From Silicimonas sp. (GTDB lineage: Bacteria; Pseudomonadota; Alphaproteobacteria; Rhodobacterales; Rhodobacteraceae): a DNA stretch of 64,000 bases. A program made the position numbers and the translations under genes. Below the pieces are notes generated by a model. The model saw only the letters and a program-made list of their open reading frames with translations. It searched no databases and was not told the origin of the DNA. Shown piece after piece: positions 45,280 to 53,237 of the stretch (its first letter is position 1; each line of letters starts with the position of its first letter). The stretch lies in the NCBI GenBank assembly GCA_022820365.1, contig JAJEFO010000019.1, positions 1-64,000 of the forward strand. Reading direction: 5' to 3'.

Positions 45280-47694
45280 ATGAAGTCGAATGCGCAAGTT
45301 GTGATCATTGGCGGCGGTGCGGTCGGTGTTTCTACCCTATACCACCTAGCCAGGGCGGGGGTAACGGATACGCTGTTGATCGAAAAAAACGAGCTGACCA
45401 GTGGTTCGACCTGGCATGCCGCTGGCAACATCCCGACTTATGCCAACAGCTGGGGCGGTATGCGCGCCGGCAATTATGCCTGGCGGCTTTATAAAGAACT
45501 TGCCGAAGAAGTCGACTATCCGATCACCTATCGCCACACCGGTGCCTTCTGGCCTGCCCACACGCAGGAACGCATGGAGTTTTTTCGCCACCTGGTCGGC
45601 ATCTCGAAGGGCTTGGGCTATGACATGAGCCTGCTCAGCCCGGCCGAGATGGACGCGATGCATCCCTTTTTCAGGTCCGGCGACAGCGTCATCGGAGGAA
45701 TCCACGACCCTTACGAGGGTGACGTCGACCCTAGCCAGCTGACCCAGGCATTGGCCAAAGGCGCGCGCGACCGGGGCGCGCAGATCGCGCGGTTCGTCAG
45801 GGTGACCGGGATCGCGAGGCGGCCTTCGGGTGAATGGCAAGTCAGCACCAGCAAGGGTGCAGTGAACTGCGACGTGGTGGTCAATGCCAGCGGGTATTAC
45901 GGTCGGCAAGTGGGCGAGATGGTTGGCGCAAGCCTGCCCGTCGTGACGCTGGAACACCAGTATCTGGTGACCCAGGCGTTGCCCGAGTTGGAGGCCAACC
46001 CCGAGAACTTCCCGCTCGTCCGCGACCCCGACATCATGTACTATTTGCGGCGCGAACGAAACGGGCTGCTTCTGGGATCTTACGGCCATGCGGGACGCCC
46101 GGCCTGGCTTGACGGCATGCCCGATTGCTTTGCCAATCAGCTCTATCCCGACAACGTCGACGACATTGCCAGGGTGCTTGAGACGGTTCTGGCGAACGTG
46201 CCGCTCCTGAGCGAGGCTGGCGTCAGCCGCTTCGTCAACGGCCCGATTCCCTATTCGCCGGACGGCGCGCCGCTCTGCGGTCCGGCTTTTGGCTTGCCGA
46301 ATTTCTATCACGCCTGCTGCTTTTCTGTGGGCATCACCCATTCCGCCGCCGCCGCAAAGACGTTGACAGAGTGGATCACCGAAGGTGAACCGGAATGGGA
46401 CATGTCGACGTGGGATCCACGCCGTTTCGGCGATTGGGCAAGCTTCGACTATACCGTTGCACGGGCCAGCGAGCTCTACGAGAACCAGTACTCCATCCCG
46501 TTCCCAAACCGGATCTGGAGATCGGCCCGGCCGGTGCAGACCACGCCGCTTTATGACAAGCTAAAGGTCAAGGGCGCGGTCTTCGGCCAGGTCGCCGGGT
46601 GGGAACGTGCCTTCTGGTTCGAGACTGACAACGCAAAGGACGACGGGCGCCTGAGCTTTCACAAAGAGGCATGGCATGACGCGGTCAAGGCCGAATGCCA
46701 GGGTGTGCGTGACCATGTAGGTGTGATGGATCACGGCGGTTTCACCCGTTACGAGGTCGAGGGCGCGGGCGCCACAGAATTCCTCAACCGCGTGTTCTGC
46801 GGCACGATGCCGACCATTGGGCGGGTCAAGCTCAGCTACATGCTGACCTGCAAGGGCAAGGTTTGGTCCGAAGCCACCATCGCCCGGCTGGCCGAGGGCC
46901 GCTATCTGCTCTGCGGCCCGACCTTGGCCGACCAGCGCGATCACGACTGGATGGCGCAGTTTCTTCCCGAAACCGGTGTCACGCTGCGGCGCGGGTCGGA
47001 TTATGATGCGGCGCTGATGGTGATGGGACCGAAATCGCGCGCCCTGCTTCAACCGCTGTCCGAGGCCGACCTGTCGAAGGACAGCGCGCCATGGATGTCG
47101 GTGCGCGAAATCACCATCGCCGGCGCGCCGATGATCGCCATGCGGGTCTCCTATGTCGGAGAGCTGGGCTGGGAGCTGCACATGCGCAGCGCCGATCTGG
47201 TCGCGGTTTATGAAGCGATCATGGCCGAGGGAGTGGACAACGGCATTGTCGAGTTCGGGTCCTACGCGCTCAACGCCATGCGCATGGAAAAGGGCTATCG
47301 CGCTTGGGGCGCCGATTTCGGGATCGAATACACCGCGTTTGAGGCGGGGCTGGACCGGTTCGTGAGCCGCAAGAAGGAGAGTTTCGTGGGCCGCGACGCA
47401 TTCCTTGCCCAGGCAGAGCAGGAAAGGGAATACCACTTTATTGCCTTCGAGCTGGACGGTCATGGCGCGGATGCTCTTTCGTCTGACCCGATCTGCCTGA
47501 ATGGCAATCCGGTTGGCTATGTCAGTTCTGCTGCCACCGGGTTCCGTATCGGCAAACGGATCGCGCTTGGCTATCTGACGGTTCCGGCCAGGCCGGGCGA
47601 CAAATTTGAACTTGAAATCTTGGGTCAGCCTGTGCGTGCGACAGTGGCGGCCGCACAGTTCTATGACCCTGACAACGAACGACTCAGGGCGTAG
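45280..47694 (+). CDS. FAD-dependent oxidoreductase / GcvT fusion (dimethylglycine/sarcosine dehydrogenase family)
   Basis: An 804-aa protein. The N-terminal DAO-type FAD domain starts VVIIGGGAVGVSTLYHLARA and continues with LTSGSTWHAAGN, the usual site of the His flavin link. The C-terminal half is a GcvT-like folate domain (MDHGGFTRYEVEGAGATEFL, YVGELGWELHMRSADLV, MRMEKGYRAWGADFG). It should oxidatively demethylate an N-methyl glycine and pass the carbon to tetrahydrofolate. It begins three bases after the methyltransferase gene, so the two form an operon for stepwise demethylation. Confidence 0.92.
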   Translation: MKSNAQVVIIGGGAVGVSTLYHLARAGVTDTLLIEKNELTSGSTWHAAGNIPTYANSWGGMRAGNYAWRLYKELAEEVDYPITYRHTGAFWPAHTQERMEFFRHLVGISKGLGYDMSLLSPAEMDAMHPFFRSGDSVIGGIHDPYEGDVDPSQLTQALAKGARDRGAQIARFVRVTGIARRPSGEWQVSTSKGAVNCDVVVNASGYYGRQVGEMVGASLPVVTLEHQYLVTQALPELEANPENFPLVRDPDIMYYLRRERNGLLLGSYGHAGRPAWLDGMPDCFANQLYPDNVDDIARVLETVLANVPLLSEAGVSRFVNGPIPYSPDGAPLCGPAFGLPNFYHACCFSVGITHSAAAAKTLTEWITEGEPEWDMSTWDPRRFGDWASFDYTVARASELYENQYSIPFPNRIWRSARPVQTTPLYDKLKVKGAVFGQVAGWERAFWFETDNAKDDGRLSFHKEAWHDAVKAECQGVRDHVGVMDHGGFTRYEVEGAGATEFLNRVFCGTMPTIGRVKLSYMLTCKGKVWSEATIARLAEGRYLLCGPTLADQRDHDWMAQFLPETGVTLRRGSDYDAALMVMGPKSRALLQPLSEADLSKDSAPWMSVREITIAGAPMIAMRVSYVGELGWELHMRSADLVAVYEAIMAEGVDNGIVEFGSYALNAMRMEKGYRAWGADFGIEYTAFEAGLDRFVSRKKESFVGRDAFLAQAEQEREYHFIAFELDGHGADALSSDPICLNGNPVGYVSSAATGFRIGKRIALGYLTVPARPGDKFELEILGQPVRATVAAAQFYDPDNERLRA

Positions 47695-47706
47695 CGCCAA
47701 GGCAAA

Positions 47707-48308
47707 GGAGGTTCCTAACGCGCCACAGGTTGCAGTCATCGTCGTCGGCATCGTCGGATGTGCCGCAACCGATCATTCGGCCAAAGCGGGTTGATCGGTG
47801 TCGTTGTTCGAGCGCAAGAAACTAACGAGCGGTGGGACATGGCACGACGCTGGGCTGGTGAGCGATTCCCAGGACGTGCCGGTGATGTCGACGCTGGCGA
47901 TCATGGGGCTGAGGTTGCGGGGCATCCTTGCTGGTCTGACAGGCGCGAACCTGTTGAACTCGGCCGTCCCCTTTGCAACTTGGCAGGATCTGCATGTGGG
48001 GCAACGTCAGGTGCGGTCGCGGAATGTTCGCGGACCAGGACTTGACAAGGGATTGCTCAAAAGAGCCGCAAAGTGATCTCGTCTTCGCCTGCAAATTCGA
48101 GACCGATTTCGCCGGGAAGAAGGCGTTCCTGGAACGTCGGGCTTGCGGCGCGCAATGCAGGCTGTTGTCGTTCTACCTGAACGATCTCGATGCCCTGGTC
48201 TTTGGCAGAGAGCCAATCCTGCGCGAAGGCGAGATCGTTGGCCGCCTAAACTCGACCGCCTATGGCTGGAGCGTTGGCGGCGCAACCAGTATGAGTATTG
48301 CAGCATGA
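47707..48308 (+). pseudogene. Deleted second copy of a GcvT/FAD dehydrogenase gene
   Basis: The N-terminal part reads APQVAVIVVGIVGCAATDHS, a stop at 47792-47794, then SLFERKKLTSGGTWHDAGLV, matching the FAD-binding start of the preceding gene. In another frame 48090-48308 gives FETDFAGKKAFLERR and REPILREGEIVGRLNSTAYG, matching the C-terminal GcvT end of this family. About 600 codons between are missing. A stop, a frame change and a large internal deletion make this a clear relic. It is more like other family members than like its intact neighbour, so it is probably not a recent tandem duplicate. Confidence 0.75.
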
Positions 48309-48444
48309 CCAGAGGGTAAGACACTGAGTTTGATTACAGATGCGGTTTCCCAGATCGTGGTGGCTGGCCATCCTGTGACGACGGCAGCGTCGACGCGCCC
48401 GCTCTGCGATCCGCAAGCAACGCGGCTGGATGAGGACAGGCATC

Positions 48445-49920
48445 ATGTCGAGACCTAACGTTCTCTGGATGGTGTCCGACCAGCAGGCTTTCGCTAACCG
48501 AGGTGTCGATCCGCAGCAGTTCCCGTTGCAGTCGAGATTGCGCTGGCTGGGAACCGAGTTTACGCGAGCCTACACGGTGCTGCCGATCTGCTCTCCGGCG
48601 CGGGCGAGCATGCTGACCGGACTGTATCCGCACGTCCACGGACTGACGGAGAATGACGGGCGGTTCGGTGGGCGGGCGGAACTGGATTCGGCCGACCACA
48701 TGATCCAGCAGGATTTCTTGGCAGCGGGATACAGGTGTGGCTGGTTCGGGAAGTGGCACCTGAATCGCGCAACCTCCGCCGAGGACCACGGATTCGAGGG
48801 GTTCTCGCTGCCTGGCTACGGCTATCCGTATTGCACGCAGGAGTATTCGAATTACTTGGCGCGCTTTCACGAAGGACCTCTTTGGGTAGAGATCGAATCT
48901 TCTGGAGAATCTCGGCGAGCGCCCGGCGACCGTGTGGATCTCACCGCTGAATCTGGCTGGTACGACCATGAGGCAGGCACGGCGATCCTTCACGGGCCGG
49001 AACAGGCTCACGAAGCCTTTTTCCTCGCCGACGCAGCGACAATCTGGCTGGATGGGCTTGCGGCGGGTGAGCCGTTTTTCCTGCGCGTCGACACCTGGGG
49101 ACCACATCCGCCTTATACAATTCCGACTGGCTTTGAGTCGCCCTTTGGCGACCGGGAAATTCGACTGGCCGAGAACCTGAACCATGATCTTTTGACCCGC
49201 CCTCAACATCACGCCGACTATCGCGACCAATGGCGCGAGGATCTTCGCGAAGATGCCTTTGACTGGAGGCTGCTTTCGCGGCGGGCGGTGGAGCACGGCA
49301 TGCTGGTCGAGCGTGCTTTGGCAGGGTTGCTGCATCATTTGGAAACTGCCGGCAAACTCGACAACACGATCGTCGTTTTCTGCGCCGATCACGGCGACGC
49401 GGTAGCGTCGAATGGTGGCGTGATGAACAAGGGCAGCCTGATGGTCGAAGAAACGATGCGGATTCCCATGCTGATCGCCGGGCCCGGTATCACGTCCGGT
49501 CGGCAATCTGATTCGCTGATCTGCAGCGTAGATCTGGCACCGACTCTGTTGGAGCTTGCAGGTGTCAACGCCAGGCACTTTATGCAGGGGCGTTCGGCAG
49601 CAGGAGAGTTGCAGGGGGCAACACGTAAACCATTCCGCGAAAGGTTGATGGTCGAGCAATACGGTCTGCACGTCCCAATCCTACAACGGGGGCTTTATTG
49701 GAAAGACCTGAAATACGTGATCCAGCCGGACGGGTTCGAAGAGCTCTACGACCTGGCCTCGGACCCGTTCGAAATGGAGAACATGGCCTTAGGCCATCCA
49801 CTGCCGCAAGGCTTGGCCGCCATGCGACGGCATCTCAGCGAAGAGATGGCCGCACTAAACGACAATGATCCGAGGCTAGGGAGGATTCAGCAGGTGCTGC
49901 GCGGAGCAGCACTCAACTGA
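48445..49920 (+). CDS. Type I sulfatase (second)
   Basis: A 491-aa sulfatase with the formylglycine motif C49-S-P-A-R53 in TVLPICSPARASMLTGLYPH, metal-binding start RPNVLWMVSDQQAFANRG, GWFGKWHLN, and FCADHGDAVASNGGVMNKG. No signal peptide is seen. Its position beside quaternary-amine genes makes a choline-O-sulfate-like ester possible, but the sequence does not prove it. ATG 48445 is chosen because TGAGGACAGG lies just upstream; an in-frame ATG five codons earlier overlaps that site. Confidence 0.92.
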   Translation: MSRPNVLWMVSDQQAFANRGVDPQQFPLQSRLRWLGTEFTRAYTVLPICSPARASMLTGLYPHVHGLTENDGRFGGRAELDSADHMIQQDFLAAGYRCGWFGKWHLNRATSAEDHGFEGFSLPGYGYPYCTQEYSNYLARFHEGPLWVEIESSGESRRAPGDRVDLTAESGWYDHEAGTAILHGPEQAHEAFFLADAATIWLDGLAAGEPFFLRVDTWGPHPPYTIPTGFESPFGDREIRLAENLNHDLLTRPQHHADYRDQWREDLREDAFDWRLLSRRAVEHGMLVERALAGLLHHLETAGKLDNTIVVFCADHGDAVASNGGVMNKGSLMVEETMRIPMLIAGPGITSGRQSDSLICSVDLAPTLLELAGVNARHFMQGRSAAGELQGATRKPFRERLMVEQYGLHVPILQRGLYWKDLKYVIQPDGFEELYDLASDPFEMENMALGHPLPQGLAAMRRHLSEEMAALNDNDPRLGRIQQVLRGAALN

Positions 49921-50131
49921 AGTGAAACCCAGCGTTCGGGTGGCTGCACCACTTCGCAAGCAGGATTGCGACGGTGAAGATCGGATCGTCCTCATTCATG
50001 TCCTCGCTGCGAAGCACCGCGTTTCAAGGCACGTCGAAACCATGGAACTTGCGCAGGGGACTGTCGCGTTCAGGCGACAGGTGAATGCGCGCCCCTTGCA
50101 ATGGCGACCGGCCCGGCATAGATTGGAACAC

Positions 50132-51024
50132 ATGGCGAACATGGGCAGGCGGCTGATCAGGAGCTACAAGTACCGGCTCTACCCGAACAGGGCGCAGGAA
50201 GCGGCCCTGACCGACATGCTCGGACAATTCTGCGACCTCTACAACGCGGGCCTCCAGCAGCGCATCGAGGCGTGGAGCCGGCAGGGCGTCAGCCTCGGCT
50301 ACGTCCGGCAGGCCGGCGAGCTGAAGGCCGTCCGGGACGCGGTTCCGGAGCTGGCCGGATACAGCTACAGCGCCGAGCAGCAGGTCCTGCGCCGGCTCGA
50401 CAAGGCCTTCGCCGCCTTCTTCCGCCGCGTGAAGGCGGGAGAGACGCCGGGCTGAACAGCATCGTCGCGACCAGCGACGGGGAGACCGTCGCGGCGCCGA
50501 AGCCCCTGCGCAAGGCGCAGGCGAGGACGCGGCGGCTGCAGCGGGCGCTGGCCCGGAAGGAGCGGAGATCGAAGCGGCGCGCAAAGGCACGCAGGACCCT
50601 TGCCCGCCACAACGCCCGCGTCGCCGCAAGGCGGCGCGACTTCCTGCACAAGCTCTCTCACGGCCTGGCCTCCCGGCATCGCGTGATCGCGATGGAGGAC
50701 CTGGGAATGGACGCGCTGAAGCGCTCCTTCCTGGCCAGGTCGATCCACGACGCCGCGTGGACGCAGTTGCGGGACATGCTGACCTTCAAGGCTGCAAGCG
50801 CCGGTGGGTCCGTGGTCCTGGTCGACCCGCGCGGCACCTCCCAGCGCTGCAGCGGATGCGGGGCGGAGCCGGACAGGCCGAAGACGCTCGCGGACAGGGT
50901 GCACGGCTGCGACGTCTGCGGTCTCGTCCTTGACCGCGACGTCAACGCCGCCCGCAACGTGCTGCAGCAGCTCCAGGGGCCGGGAACCGGCCTTCGGTCG
51001 CGAAGCGTGCGGGTTGCCGCGTAG
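50132..51024 (+). pseudogene. tnpB: TnpB (IS605 OrfB) with internal deletion and frameshift
   Basis: The first frame starts MANMGRRLIRSYKYRLYPNR and ends VKAGETPG at 50455. A second frame carries LNSIVATSDGETV at once, and continues to the RuvC-II Glu in VIAMEDLGMDALK, the zinc finger CSGCGAEPDR...CDVCG and RuvC-III Asp in LDRDVNAARN. In intact TnpB about 80-90 residues lie between TPG and GLNS, including the first RuvC Asp (GIDLG). Their loss, with the frame change at GGGCTGAAC, indicates a deletion that removed the active site. Confidence 0.85.
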
Positions 51025-51037
51025 CTTGGCCGAGAAG

Positions 51038-51057
51038 CCGTCGCCTTCAGGCGACGG
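51038..51057 (+). repeat. Right-end hairpin of the tnpB element
   Basis: CCGTCGCC and GGCGACGG form a perfect 8-bp stem with a TTCA loop, 14 bases after the tnpB stop. This is the place of the IS605-family right-end hairpin and of the 3' part of the guide RNA (omega RNA) made by such elements. The RNA itself is inferred. Confidence 0.65.
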
Positions 51058-51255
51058 AGTGTTCACCAAGCAGGTTCGGCAGATCGTTTGAACCAAATGC
51101 TCGATGCCTCCGTTCTTTCGCCCAACGCCAATGGAACGACTGGTCTGCATCGATTCGCGCTCGCCCGGATCAAGCATGTCGATAGCGGCAGGGGCTCGAC
51201 AGAAGTCTTGTTCCACGCACGGCCCTGCAATCGACGGAATGACAGCGCTTGTTCG

Positions 51256-52161
51256 CTACGCTTGAGGCCGTGCTTCGCTCCTGTGCAATTCCGCGCCGAC
51301 GATGTCCTCCATCACGCGCGTGCAGACCCAGTTGTCTCCGTCCGGATATCTGGTCCGTCCAGCGTGGAAAATCTGCATTGCCGCGGCCGCCGTGTGAAGG
51401 GGGACGCCAAGTTCCTCGCCGAGTCCCATCGAGATCGTGAGGTCCTTGTGCATCGTGTTGATGTGGCTGCCGGTGTCCTCGAACTGCCGGTCGATGATCT
51501 TTTCGAGCGCGTTGTTCACGATGCCGCATCCCGCCGAGGAGGTCGAAAACACGTCCAGGAGGACTTGACCTGGAATGCCTGCCTTGGCGGCGAGGGCTGC
51601 CGCTTCGAACGTTGCGGAGAACTGCGCCCCGATCAGTGATTGCAGGCAGGCCTTCACCGTCTGTCCGTCTCCCGGTTTGGTTCCGACCCGGTGAATGCTC
51701 GCCGACACCGCCTCCATCACGGGAGCAAAGCGGTCAAGGACCTCGTCAGGTGCCGCCGCCATCATGGTCAGCGTTCCACCCTGTGCCCCGGGGAATCCAC
51801 CCGACACCGGCGTGTCGATCATGTTGAGTCCGGCATCCGCCAGTGCCTCTCCAATCTCACGTGCTTCCCGCGGCTTGACCGTGGCAGAAAGGATCACCGC
51901 GCCGCCCTTGGCCATGGATGATGCGAGACCGTCCCCGAAGATGGCGGACTTTGCCTGGTCTCCGTTCATCACCATGACGAAGACGGCATCCGCGTTGGCG
52001 CCGACCTCCGCCGCAGAGGCGGCGGGCTTGCCGCCCATGTCGGCGAAGGCAGCCATGCGATCCGCGCTCAAGTCCAGGCCGGTGACTTCGAACCCGTTCC
52101 TAATCAGGTTGCGGGCGATCCCGGATCCCATGTCTCCGAGACCGATGACTCCAGTATTCAT
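51256..52161 (-). CDS. 3-hydroxyisobutyrate dehydrogenase-family NAD(P)-dependent enzyme
   Basis: A 301-aa beta-hydroxyacid dehydrogenase. It has the Rossmann motif GVIGLGDMGSGIARNLIRNG at the start, the substrate loop DTPVSGGFPGAQGGTLTMMA near 117, and the catalytic Lys in GDGQTVKACLQSLIGAQ near 168. Relatives oxidise 3-hydroxyisobutyrate, glycerate or L-threonate. It is divergent from the PanB-like gene (195 bp), so the two may share a pathway. Confidence 0.92.
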   Translation of the reverse strand: MNTGVIGLGDMGSGIARNLIRNGFEVTGLDLSADRMAAFADMGGKPAASAAEVGANADAVFVMVMNGDQAKSAIFGDGLASSMAKGGAVILSATVKPREAREIGEALADAGLNMIDTPVSGGFPGAQGGTLTMMAAAPDEVLDRFAPVMEAVSASIHRVGTKPGDGQTVKACLQSLIGAQFSATFEAAALAAKAGIPGQVLLDVFSTSSAGCGIVNNALEKIIDRQFEDTGSHINTMHKDLTISMGLGEELGVPLHTAAAAMQIFHAGRTRYPDGDNWVCTRVMEDIVGAELHRSEARPQA

Positions 52162-52315
52162 GCGTTTCTCTCCTCAGTGCCGGCAATTTCCGGCGTTAGC
52201 GGCGGTTGAGGGATTTCGCACGCCGCTTCCGGCGTCGGACGGGTCCGGGAGACACCCTCTGTCCATTTCGTGCAGGGCGAATAAATGCTATCTGTTGTGG
52301 CACTTGCAAGACTTA

Positions 52316-52328
52316 AACCGAAACGGTT
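52316..52328. promoter_or_regulatory. Operator-like inverted repeat upstream of the PanB-like gene
   Basis: AACCG-AAA-CGGTT is a perfect inverted repeat with a three-base spacer, 29 bases before the GTG start of the PanB-like gene and within the divergent interval. The shape suits a repressor site. No second copy was noticed, and the binding protein is unknown. Confidence 0.4.
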
Positions 52329-52356
52329 CAATTGCGCAAAATCGGGGAGGATGCCA

Positions 52357-53172
52357 GTGAAACGGATCTACGACTGGGACGCGAGGCCGCAACAGCGAAA
52401 CTTTACTGCAGCCGACCTGCGTGCCCTGAAGGGCGTGCGCAAGCTTGTTCAAACCACGGCAAATACGACGGAAGAGGCTGCTGCTGCCTGGGATGCCGGT
52501 TTGGATCTCGTCATGGGCAACGCGCACAACACGAAGGCGATTCGGGTCGGTGCACCGGACATGTTTTTCACTGCCGCCATTGCCTTGCCGGATTTTCCGA
52601 CCGACAGGGACGTGCTCAATGCCGCGTTTCGCGCGATGAAGGACGGCGCGGATTCCGTCTACACTGCGCGGGGGCCCCATGTGGTGGAGATGCTTGCCCG
52701 CGAGGACATTCCCGTCATGTGCCACCTGGGCCTCGTGCCCCGGAAGTCCACCTGGAACGGCGGCTTGCGCGCCATAGGCAAGACGGCTGAGGAAGCCTTC
52801 GAACTTTGGCAGGCATTCCGGCGCATGGAGGATGCCGGCGCCTTCTCGGTCGAAGCCGAGGTCATTTGCGCCAGGGTGATGAGGGAGATCAGCCGTCGCA
52901 CTACGCTTGTCACGTCCTCGCTCGGTTCCGGATCCGGCAGCGACATCATCTATCTGTTTCAGAACGACATATGCGGGGAGCAACCCGAGAGCCCCCGGCA
53001 CGCCCGGGCCTTCGGCAACCTTCATGCGCTCCACGAACGCATGAAGGTTGAACGTCGCGCCGCGCTGGAAGCATTCGCCAAGGAGGCGCGTGACGGCAGC
53101 TTTCCCGGCCGAGACGAGACCGCGGACATTGATGATGCCGAGTATGAGGAGTTTTGCGAGCGGCTTGCCTGA
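52357..53172 (+). CDS. PanB-like (ketopantoate hydroxymethyltransferase family) protein lacking metal ligands
   Basis: A 271-aa TIM-barrel protein that aligns with PanB over CHLGLVPRKSTWNGGLRAIG and VEAEVICARVMREI, which keeps the catalytic Glu. The three Mg ligands of PanB appear changed: the VGDSLG Asp becomes VMGNAHN, the ADLPF Asp becomes IALPD, and the VKIEGG Glu becomes VYTARGP. It is therefore unlikely to make ketopantoate in the usual way. GTG 52357 is preferred as start because GGGGAGG lies six bases before it, whereas it directly abuts the ATG at 52351. Confidence 0.75.
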   Translation: MKRIYDWDARPQQRNFTAADLRALKGVRKLVQTTANTTEEAAAAWDAGLDLVMGNAHNTKAIRVGAPDMFFTAAIALPDFPTDRDVLNAAFRAMKDGADSVYTARGPHVVEMLAREDIPVMCHLGLVPRKSTWNGGLRAIGKTAEEAFELWQAFRRMEDAGAFSVEAEVICARVMREISRRTTLVTSSLGSGSGSDIIYLFQNDICGEQPESPRHARAFGNLHALHERMKVERRAALEAFAKEARDGSFPGRDETADIDDAEYEEFCERLA

Positions 53173-53237
53173 CATGGACGTTGTGCCTGTCATGGCAAAG
53201 GAGGAGATGCCGCAATCCGCGTCGAGCGAGATGCGCC

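Larger units (their letters stand above)
50061..51066 (+). mobile_element. Decayed IS605/IS1341-type element carrying only tnpB
   Basis: The left end has a subterminal hairpin CTGTCGC/GCGACAG (50061-50067 with 50074-50080), and the right end has CCGTCGCC-TTCA-GGCGACGG (51038-51057) followed by GAGTGTTCACC. Both share the TTCAGGCGAC core. Between them is one tnpB-like gene with an internal deletion and no tnpA, so the copy cannot move by itself. Exact outer boundaries are uncertain by about 10-20 bases. Confidence 0.75.
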
